Shown here: one piece after another, positions 7,660-13,956 of the stretch
How the letters are laid out: each line of letters opens with the position of its first letter
How positions within the stretch are numbered: position 1 is the first letter of the stretch
Origin: an uncultured Granulicatella sp.
GTDB lineage: Bacteria; Bacillota; Bacilli; Lactobacillales; Aerococcaceae
Assembly: GCF_938030755.1 (NCBI RefSeq)
Contig: NZ_CALHIF010000034.1
Location: 1 to 29,294 of the forward strand
Direction of reading: 5' to 3'
Length of the DNA stretch: 29,294 nucleotides
Notes under the pieces: generated by a model
The model's input: only the letters and a program-made list of their open reading frames with translations
What the model was told of the DNA's origin: nothing
The model's database searches: none
Translations under genes and position numbers: made by a program

Positions 7660-8910
7660 TTGAAGAAACGTTTATTAACAGTATTAGTAACAGGAACAGT
7701 ATTAACATTAGGAGCTTTAGCACCAAAGGTTAGTGCGCAAGACTTTGACTCACAAATCAATTCAGTTAATTCAACAATTGCAAATATCAATGATAAAAAA
7801 GCTGCAGTTAATGCAACAATTGATTCATTAGTATCTGAATTATCAGGAGTACAAACTAAGATTGATGCTACTAAAGCTCAAAAAGCTGAAGCTCAAGCTG
7901 CAATCGACTCATTAAAATCAGAAATTTCTAAATTAGAAAAAGTAATTGCTGAACGTAACGAACGTTTAGAAGAACAAGCTCGTGCTGTACAAACAAACGG
8001 AGCTCGTTCATATGTTGACTTCTTATTAAATGCAGAAAACTTATCAGATATCGTTAACCGTATCGGTGTTGTTATGGATTTAATCGGTGCTAACCGTGAT
8101 TTAATGCAACAACAAGCAGAAGATAAGAAACAAGTTGAAGCTAAAGAAGAGCAACAACAAGCTAAATTAGCAGAACAACAAAAAGCTGAGGAAGAATTAC
8201 AAGGCTTACAAACAAAATTAAATGAAACTTTTGACAAAAATAAAGTTTTATTAGCAAACTTATCTCAAGAAGAATTAGCTGAAATTTCAAAACGTGATGG
8301 ATTAGTAGCAGAAAAAGAAGCTTTCCAAAAACGTTTAGCTGAAGAAAAAGCAAAAGCAGAAGCTGAAGCGGCACGTATTGCTGAAGCATCTCGTCAAGCT
8401 TTAGCAGCAGAGGTAACGAATTCTGTTGCCACAACGACTTCTTATCAGTCTCCGACATCACGAGCAACATCTAGTGCTACTGCAGCAACAACACAAACTT
8501 CTAGCTACACTTACACAACTGGCGGAGGATTCCCAGCAGTTGACCCAAGTTACCGTGCAGCTTTAAACGGTGGATACTTCGGGCAATGTACTTACTATGT
8601 ATTCAATCGTATGGCACAAGTTGGTACACCAATCGGACACAGCATGATGGGTAACGCGGCTGAATGGCCAGCATATGCTCGTAGCTATGGATACTCAGTA
8701 TCTAACTCACCATCAGCTGGTTCAGCAATCGTGTTCCAACAAGGTTTAGCTGGTGCTGACCCAACTTACGGGCACGTTGCATTCGTAGAAGCAGTTAACG
8801 CAGATGGTTCATTATACATCTCTGAAATGAACGTACAAGGATTAAACGTAATCTCTTACCGTACAATTTCAGCAAGCGTTGCAGCTCGTGCGACTTACAT
8901 CCGTTTCTAA
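7660..8910 (+). CDS. PcsB-like secreted peptidoglycan hydrolase, coiled coil plus CHAP
   Basis: 416 residues. A signal peptide with basic MKKR start and hydrophobic core ends at about Ala26 (VSA|Q). A long coiled coil rich in Ala, Glu, Lys and Gln spans about 30-250, followed by a Ser/Thr-rich linker (about 250-290) and a C-terminal CHAP amidase/endopeptidase domain. The catalytic pair is Cys310 (FGQCTYY) and His372 (YGHVAF). This is the layout of streptococcal PcsB, the FtsEX-activated cell-separation hydrolase. Dependence on FtsEX here is inferred. The start is TTG, chosen because GGAGGG lies 6 bases upstream and the signal peptide begins there; no in-frame ATG is near. Codon use is strikingly uniform, as in highly expressed genes. 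A WalR box lies upstream. Confidence 0.9.
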   Translation: MKKRLLTVLVTGTVLTLGALAPKVSAQDFDSQINSVNSTIANINDKKAAVNATIDSLVSELSGVQTKIDATKAQKAEAQAAIDSLKSEISKLEKVIAERNERLEEQARAVQTNGARSYVDFLLNAENLSDIVNRIGVVMDLIGANRDLMQQQAEDKKQVEAKEEQQQAKLAEQQKAEEELQGLQTKLNETFDKNKVLLANLSQEELAEISKRDGLVAEKEAFQKRLAEEKAKAEAEAARIAEASRQALAAEVTNSVATTTSYQSPTSRATSSATAATTQTSSYTYTTGGGFPAVDPSYRAALNGGYFGQCTYYVFNRMAQVGTPIGHSMMGNAAEWPAYARSYGYSVSNSPSAGSAIVFQQGLAGADPTYGHVAFVEAVNADGSLYISEMNVQGLNVISYRTISASVAARATYIRF

Positions 8911-8923
8911 TAAGAAATAAAAT

Positions 8924-8954
8924 AACCGTCTCCTGAAAAAGGAGGCGGTTTTTG
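8924..8954 (+). terminator. Intrinsic terminator after the CHAP hydrolase
   Basis: AACCGTCTCC / GGAGGCGGTT stem with a TGAAAAA loop, followed by TTTTTG. Confidence 0.9.
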
Positions 8955-8990
8955 TTTGCACAATTTGGCCCAACACACTTCAAGTATAAT

Positions 8991-9019
8991 TTGACATCCT
9001 ACACTAGATTTCCTATGAT
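8991..9019 (+). promoter_or_regulatory. Promoter of the lipoprotein gene
   Basis: Consensus TTGACA (8991-8996), a 17-base spacer and TATGAT (9014-9019). Confidence 0.85.
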
Positions 9020-9048
9020 AACAATAAGTCAGAATAAAGGAGTATAAA

Positions 9049-9525
9049 ATGAAAAAAATAGTTCAATTATCAATTGTCTTATTAGGTGTATTTTTTGTCT
9101 TATTAGGATGTCGTTCTGAAAGTAAAGCGGAATTTGCCTTAGAAGTTTCTATCTCGAAGCAAAAAGTAACTTACATGTACGACAAGGAAAAAGATTCGGT
9201 TTCCTCAGTGACGTTTAACATCAGCTATGATATTTCTAAGAACAAGGAGTACGAAGAAAAAGCACGTAGACAACGTGAGAAAATCGTAAAAGAAATGGAT
9301 GGGATTGATGGAATTAAAGTCACTCAATCGGATAGTGAAAAGGAAATCGCATTTACCGTTGATGTTGATCTTAAAAAGTTCAAATATGATGATGAAGAGA
9401 GTCGTTCTAAAGCACCGATGCTCTATAGTAGTATTCATACAGCTGTAGTGAAGAAAAATGATCGTTATAGTTTTGAAGAATCCAAAAAAAAGATTTTAGA
9501 AGAAGGGTTTAAGGAAGTAAAATAG
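9049..9525 (+). CDS. Small lipoprotein, resembles the YehR/DUF1307 family
   Basis: 158 residues with a lipoprotein signal: MKK, a hydrophobic stretch and the lipobox LLGC, so Cys21 would be lipidated and anchor the protein outside the membrane. The mature part is hydrophilic, rich in Lys, Glu and Asp, with a repeated pattern of beta strands (VTYMYDKEKDSVSSVTF) and an amphipathic segment. This recalls DUF1307 (YehR-like) lipoproteins, whose role is unknown. The family call is by memory of pattern and is tentative. The gene is monocistronic, with a strong promoter, the ribosome site AAAGGAG, and its own terminator. Confidence 0.8.
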   Translation: MKKIVQLSIVLLGVFFVLLGCRSESKAEFALEVSISKQKVTYMYDKEKDSVSSVTFNISYDISKNKEYEEKARRQREKIVKEMDGIDGIKVTQSDSEKEIAFTVDVDLKKFKYDDEESRSKAPMLYSSIHTAVVKKNDRYSFEESKKKILEEGFKEVK

Positions 9526-9534
9526 ATTTCTATA

Positions 9535-9569
9535 AAATTGGATGCCAGTGAACGGCATCCAATTTTTTT
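9535..9569 (+). terminator. Intrinsic terminator after the lipoprotein gene
   Basis: AAATTGGATGCC / GGCATCCAATTT with a 7-base loop and a T7 tail. Confidence 0.92.
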
Positions 9570-9608
9570 AGTTAGGAATCATTTTTAAAATATTTATAAG
9601 CAGAGAGA

Positions 9609-9637
9609 TTGCGCAATGCTACTGGAAGTGCTACAAT
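9609..9637 (+). promoter_or_regulatory. Promoter of the FMN riboswitch-ribU transcript
   Basis: TTGCGC (9609-9614), a 17-base spacer and TACAAT (9632-9637), about 16 bases before the aptamer. Confidence 0.7.
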
Positions 9638-9652
9638 CAACCTATAAAATAA

Positions 9653-9761
9653 CATTTTCGGGGCAAGGTGAAATTCCTGACCGGTGGTATAGTCCACGAG
9701 CCGCTTGGCATGATCTGGTGTGATTCCAGAACCGATAGTATAGTCTAGATGTGAGAAAATG
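9653..9761 (+). promoter_or_regulatory. FMN riboswitch (RFN element)
   Basis: The highly conserved RFN blocks are all present in order: TTCGGGGCAAGGTGAAATTC, CCTGACCGG, TATAGTCCACGAGCC, GGTGTGATTCCAGAACCGA, and ATAGTATAGTCTAGATG-type closing block. The closing helix pairs CATTTTC (9653-9659) with GAAAATG (9755-9761). Binding of FMN should favour the terminator at 9789 and stop transcription of ribU. Confidence 0.97.
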
Positions 9762-9788
9762 GCACTATTTCAACGAGTCTATTTGACG

Positions 9789-9826
9789 AGCAGTATTGGA
9801 AGGTCCATTTCAATACTGCTTTTTTT
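9789..9826 (+). terminator. Riboswitch-controlled terminator before ribU
   Basis: AGCAGTATTG / CAATACTGCT with a 12-base loop and a T7 tail, placed between the aptamer and the ribU ribosome site: the expression platform. Confidence 0.92.
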
Positions 9827-9880
9827 ATTGGGATTGGGTGAAAAGTGCAATTTCCTTCGCCCTAAGAAGGAGGATGTACG

Positions 9881-10498
9881 ATGAGTACAGATGTAAAAAA
9901 GTCGACAGGAGCAGCGACTAAAAAAATTGTTCTAGTAGGTGTTTTTGGTGCCATCAGTACCGTTTTAATGTTTCTATCTTTTAACGTGCCGTTTATTCCA
10001 ACCTTTGTGAAGTTGGACTTTTCAGACTTACCGGTATTGTTGGGGGGCTATATTTTAGGTCCAGTTTATGGAAGTTTTATCGCCATTATCAAGATCTTAT
10101 TGAATTTCGTCTATAATGGGTCGATGACATATGGAATTGGGGAAACGGTGAACTTAATAGGAAGTTTAAGTTTTATGTTACCAGCAGTCATTTTGTATCA
10201 ACGAAATCGCAATTTTAAAACGGCGATTATGAGTTTAATCGTTGGGATGATTGCCGCTACAGTTGTCTTATTAACAGCAAATTATTTTGTGATGTTTCCT
10301 TTATATGCGACTGCTATGAATTTTCCAATGGAAAAAATTGTCGCAGCAGCTCATGCACTAAACCCTTATGTAACAGACTTAGCCTCATTAATGACATTTG
10401 CATTATTGCCATTTAATATCATTAAATTTGGGCTAAATAGTATTCTTGCATTATTCCTTTATAAACGTCTTGCAAGAGCATTAAAATTTGAACATTAA
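9881..10498 (+). CDS. ribU: Riboflavin ECF transporter S component RibU
   Basis: 205-residue integral membrane protein with about six hydrophobic segments. It matches RibU by its KIVLVGVFGAIS first helix, the FVKLDFSDLPVLLGGYILGP loop known for riboflavin-binding RibU proteins, and the ILLNF...GSMTYGIGE segment. It binds riboflavin and works with the shared ECF module (EcfT and two ATPases), which is not in this window. The FMN riboswitch directly upstream confirms the substrate class. The start follows an excellent AAGAAGGAGG site. Monocistronic, ending in its own terminator. Confidence 0.95.
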   Translation: MSTDVKKSTGAATKKIVLVGVFGAISTVLMFLSFNVPFIPTFVKLDFSDLPVLLGGYILGPVYGSFIAIIKILLNFVYNGSMTYGIGETVNLIGSLSFMLPAVILYQRNRNFKTAIMSLIVGMIAATVVLLTANYFVMFPLYATAMNFPMEKIVAAAHALNPYVTDLASLMTFALLPFNIIKFGLNSILALFLYKRLARALKFEH

Positions 10499-10504
10499 TG
10501 AAGA

Positions 10505-10531
10505 GCCAGGGATTGAGCCTGGCTTTTTTAT
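10505..10531 (+). terminator. Intrinsic terminator after ribU
   Basis: AGCCAGG / GCCTGGCT stem, loop GATTGA, T6 tail. Confidence 0.92.
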
Positions 10532-10653
10532 TTTGTAAAAATTTTTTCTATATAATATAGAAGAAAAGTGATGACGGATTCCAAAGTGTATGCCTAGTTT
10601 CAATAGCAATCTGATCTAAAATGAGGTAGGATAGATAAGAATGAGGTGAACCA

Positions 10654-12126
10654 ATGAAAGGAAAAACATGGACCAAGCTGCAACTATCAATCGTTGCTCT
10701 CAGCGCCGTTCTCATGGGAATGAGTGGCTATTTAACCATTACACAAGGAACATTATTTGGATTAGCGGCACCGACCGTTTCCATTCTATCTATCTTCTTT
10801 AGTAGTTTATTGCTTTGGCTCTTTGTCGCAACGGACTGGCCGAGTGTTCTCTGCTATGTGATGTTAGGCATCGGGATGCTTCCTGGAGTGAATTACTCAC
10901 AGATTTTCAGTCTGTCGTTTGGGAACACGACCTTTGTCTTTTTACTATTTACATTTTTAATGACTTACGCTTTGGAACAAACGCCAGCCCTTCGCCGTTT
11001 CGTCGCTCGAGCGCTCGGTAGCTCCTTTGCAGGGAAGTCTCCATGGCATTTTATCGGGGCTTTTTATGCCAGCGTTTTGGTCATTAGTCTCTTTATTTCG
11101 CCAACGATTCTCTTTATGATTGTCTTTCCGATTTACGAGGAAATCATGGTGGTTCTCGGCTTGAGAAAAGGAGACAGAGAGGCTTCAGTGCTTCTGATCG
11201 CACTTTTTGCCACGGTGGCAATTGGTACAGCGATGACGCCGATTAACCACGTCTTCTCTGTAACCGCGATGGCACTTTACAAGAATGGAACAGGAATTGC
11301 GATTTCCAATGCGCAATATATGATGATTGGAATTCCAGCCGGACTCGTGCTCTTTATTGCGATGGGAGTTGCTCTTAGAACCATTTGGAAAGTAGATTTG
11401 TCAAACGTAGAAATGAAACCACTCGACTCCCTCGACTCCCTTCCTGCCAAATCAAAACGCGAAACGGCAACAGTACTGATTTTCATGGGAGTGGTCTTAT
11501 TATGGGTGCTACCAGAACTCGTCGGAGGATTCTTACCTGACGTTGCAGCCTTCCTGAAAACCGCTGGAATGGCATTTCCACCGATGATTGGGGTTATCCT
11601 GATGGCGATTCTGTCATTTGACGGGAAACCACTCTTATCGATTCAAGAAGGACTTCAAAAGGGTGTGTACTGGCCAAGTATGTTCCTAGTAGGAGCCACT
11701 CTTAGCATGGGAACTCTTGTTACAAAACCAGAATTAGGAGTCATCGGACTTCTTGAAAGTTCACTCGTACCTGTATTTGCGACTCTAGCTCCAATTCTTG
11801 TCGTTATTATCTTCGTCCTTTGGGCAGGATTGCAAACGAACGTCTCTTCAAACTTAGTCACCGTATCGGTCGTCACAACCGTATTAACGACGGTCTATGC
11901 GATAGGGTCTGTGGATGTACAAGCGGGGACGATTGCCTGCTTAATTGGATTTATGGCGAGTCTTGCCTTTATGACACCACCAAGCATGCCGTATGTAGCG
12001 ATTTCGGTTGGCTCTGGTTGGACGAATGCAAAAGATGCCTTTGTATACGGAGGAGGCCTATTCTTACTCAGCGCTGCGAGTGCGATTATTGTAGGCTACC
12101 CATTAGGCGTCTTCTTTGGAATTTAA
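10654..12126 (+). CDS. SLC13/DASS-family permease
   Basis: 490 residues, almost entirely hydrophobic, with about 11-12 membrane helices. Two regions, TPINHVFSVTAMALY and QTNVSSNLVTVSVVTT, resemble the paired Ser-Asn-Thr substrate/sodium motifs of divalent anion:sodium symporters (SLC13, DASS), and TPPSMPYVAI follows the second. Known members carry dicarboxylates, citrate or sulfate; the substrate here cannot be read from sequence. A gene for a chorismate mutase starts 17 bases after its stop, so the pair looks co-transcribed, which hints at a carboxylate linked to aromatic metabolism. Start ATG has a GAGGTGAACC site upstream. Confidence 0.8.
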   Translation: MKGKTWTKLQLSIVALSAVLMGMSGYLTITQGTLFGLAAPTVSILSIFFSSLLLWLFVATDWPSVLCYVMLGIGMLPGVNYSQIFSLSFGNTTFVFLLFTFLMTYALEQTPALRRFVARALGSSFAGKSPWHFIGAFYASVLVISLFISPTILFMIVFPIYEEIMVVLGLRKGDREASVLLIALFATVAIGTAMTPINHVFSVTAMALYKNGTGIAISNAQYMMIGIPAGLVLFIAMGVALRTIWKVDLSNVEMKPLDSLDSLPAKSKRETATVLIFMGVVLLWVLPELVGGFLPDVAAFLKTAGMAFPPMIGVILMAILSFDGKPLLSIQEGLQKGVYWPSMFLVGATLSMGTLVTKPELGVIGLLESSLVPVFATLAPILVVIIFVLWAGLQTNVSSNLVTVSVVTTVLTTVYAIGSVDVQAGTIACLIGFMASLAFMTPPSMPYVAISVGSGWTNAKDAFVYGGGLFLLSAASAIIVGYPLGVFFGI

Positions 12127-12142
12127 ATGAGGAGGAAATCTC

Positions 12143-12409
12143 TTGTTAGAAAAACAACGCGCAGAAATTGATGTGATTGACCGCGATATTGTAGCGCTCT
12201 TTGAACGCCGCATGCAAGTCGTTGTCGAAGTTGCTCAAATAAAAAAAGAAAATGGACTTGCGATTCTCGATGCGAATCGCGAAAAAGAAGTGATTGCCAA
12301 GGTGCAGTCGTACTTAAAAGATGCCACATTGAAAGAAGAATTGGCAGAAGCCTACGAGACGTTGATGAAAGTCTCTAAGGACTATCAGAAAAAAAGAATG
12401 AATGACTAA
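12143..12409 (+). CDS. Chorismate mutase, AroQ type
   Basis: 88-residue all-helical protein of the monofunctional AroQ class, converting chorismate to prephenate for Phe/Tyr synthesis. Typical signatures are the N-terminal RAEIDVIDRDIVALFERRM, then VAQIKKENGLAILDANREKEV, where the Arg and Lys residues line the active site. The start is TTG, decided by GGAGGAAA 5 bases upstream and the family's usual N-terminus; no ATG is available. It lies directly downstream of the SLC13-like permease. No other shikimate-pathway gene is in the window. Confidence 0.9.
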   Translation: MLEKQRAEIDVIDRDIVALFERRMQVVVEVAQIKKENGLAILDANREKEVIAKVQSYLKDATLKEELAEAYETLMKVSKDYQKKRMND

Positions 12410-12415
12410 TAGAGC

Positions 12416-12487
12416 AAATCTCTTAGATATCACGTGATTACTGTAGATCTTTGTGTGGAGGTAATTCTATCTAAGAGATTTTTTATA
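12416..12487 (+). terminator. Long intrinsic terminator after chorismate mutase
   Basis: AATCTCTTAGAT pairs with ATCTAAGAGATT. The 40-base interior carries a second pairing, ATTAC with GTAAT. A T6 tail follows. Confidence 0.85.
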
Positions 12488-12552
12488 TTTTTACTGTATT
12501 AAGAGGAAATTCTGTCCCTTCAAGAAAAAAGGTGTTATTGGCAGGAGAAGAG

Positions 12553-12561
12553 TGCTAGAAT
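12553..12561 (+). promoter_or_regulatory. Possible extended -10 promoter of the fucosidase gene
   Basis: TGC-TAGAAT with the hexamer at 12556-12561. No matching -35 at the right distance and no clear catabolite (cre) site was seen. Confidence 0.4.
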
Positions 12562-12602
12562 AACAGTAGATAAAGGCATTGGTATAAAGGAGTGGAGGGA
12601 CA

Positions 12603-13925
12603 ATGGAGAATTCCTTAGAAATCATTTTACAAAGGACCAAATGGTTTAGACAAGCTCGATTTGGGATGTTTATTCATTTTGGGCTTTATGCGATTCCTGG
12701 AAGGGGAGAATGGATTCGCAGTAATGAACAAATGACAATTGAAGACTATCAACCCTATTTTGACGCATTTAATCCAAGCGAATTCGATGCAAAAGCTTGG
12801 GCGAAGGCCGCTAAAGAAGCTGGAATGAAATATGTCGTATTGACGGCTAAACATCACGACGGATTTTGTTTATTTGATTCCGAGTATACAGATTATAAAA
12901 TTACTAATACATCCTTTGGAAGAGATTTAGTTCGTGAATTTGTAGAGGCAGTAAGAGCAGAAGGGCTTCGAGTGGGATTATATTTTAGTCTACTGGACTG
13001 GTATCATCCAGATTATCCAAAGTACGCAGATCGACATCATCCTATGAGAGGGAAAATCGCATATAAGGATGAAACAATCGATTTTAACCGCTATTTGGAA
13101 TTTATGCATCACCAAGTAGAAGAAATTGTAACGAAGTACGGGAAACTCGATATTCTCTGGTTTGATTTTTCCTATGGCGAAATGTTTGGTGAAAAATGGA
13201 AGGCAAACGACTTAATACAACTTGTAAGAAAACATCAACCTGATGTGGTTGTTGACAATCGCTTAGAGACTTCTGGAGAAGGGTTTGGAAGCATTGCAAC
13301 AGAAAAGATTCATTCTTATTCTGGAGATTTTGTTAGTCCTGAACAAATTTTACCCCATGAAGGGATTCGGAATTATAAGGGAGAGTTATTACCTTGGGAA
13401 TTGTGTCTTACGATGAATAATCACTGGGCATATAATCCGTCTGACAAACTGTTTAAAAGCTCTAAAGTTCTTATTCGAAAATTGGTCGAATGTGTCAGTA
13501 AGGGCGGAAATATGGTTTTAAATGTGGGACCAAATGCAAGGGGAAGCTTTCCTCAAGAGAGTATCGATATTTTGCGTGAAATAGGACGCTGGATGAAGAA
13601 AAACGGAGAAGCCATCTATCAAGGAGAATTAGTGAATCTGCCAAAACCGGAATGGGGTTATTACACAAAGAATGGGAAAATTTTGTATGCTCATGTGTTT
13701 GAACAACCTATTGGTCCGATTGCGTTAACAGGGATCGATAAAGAGCAGATTGAACGTATGAGTTTTGCCCAGGATGGTAGTGAAGTGAGAATTTCCAATA
13801 GTTGGACTACTTTAGCTTTTCAAGACATTTGCTTTGCACAATATGGAGAAATTGGGGCTTACACCTATCCGTTACCTGATCAAGTGGACAGTGTTATCAA
13901 AATCGAATTAAAAGAAGAAATCTAA
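12603..13925 (+). CDS. Alpha-L-fucosidase, GH29, intracellular
   Basis: 440 residues of the GH29 retaining fucosidase family. Matching segments are RFGMFIHFGLYAIPGRGEW at the N-terminus, YVVLTAKHHDGFCLFDS (active-site HH), GLYFSLLDWYHPDYP, and ILWFDFSYGEM, where Asp188 is the likely nucleophile. KGGNMVLNVGPNARG closes the barrel and a small beta domain follows (about 340-440). There is no signal peptide or anchor, so it must act on fucosylated sugars already imported. No transporter is adjacent, but the glycosyl-asparagine PTS operon lies 3.5 kb downstream. In L. casei an intracellular GH29 enzyme serves core-fucosylated GlcNAc-Asn; a similar role here is inference. Confidence 0.92.
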   Translation: MENSLEIILQRTKWFRQARFGMFIHFGLYAIPGRGEWIRSNEQMTIEDYQPYFDAFNPSEFDAKAWAKAAKEAGMKYVVLTAKHHDGFCLFDSEYTDYKITNTSFGRDLVREFVEAVRAEGLRVGLYFSLLDWYHPDYPKYADRHHPMRGKIAYKDETIDFNRYLEFMHHQVEEIVTKYGKLDILWFDFSYGEMFGEKWKANDLIQLVRKHQPDVVVDNRLETSGEGFGSIATEKIHSYSGDFVSPEQILPHEGIRNYKGELLPWELCLTMNNHWAYNPSDKLFKSSKVLIRKLVECVSKGGNMVLNVGPNARGSFPQESIDILREIGRWMKKNGEAIYQGELVNLPKPEWGYYTKNGKILYAHVFEQPIGPIALTGIDKEQIERMSFAQDGSEVRISNSWTTLAFQDICFAQYGEIGAYTYPLPDQVDSVIKIELKEEI

Positions 13926-13934
13926 TGGTATAAT
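13926..13934 (+). promoter_or_regulatory. Extended -10 promoter of the helicase gene
   Basis: TGG-TATAAT with the hexamer at 13929-13934, straight after the fucosidase stop. Transcription would begin near 13941, downstream of the ATG at 13933 and upstream of the GTG at 13957, which supports the GTG start. Confidence 0.6.
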
Positions 13935-13956
13935 GAATGAGCAAAGGAGAGGTTAC

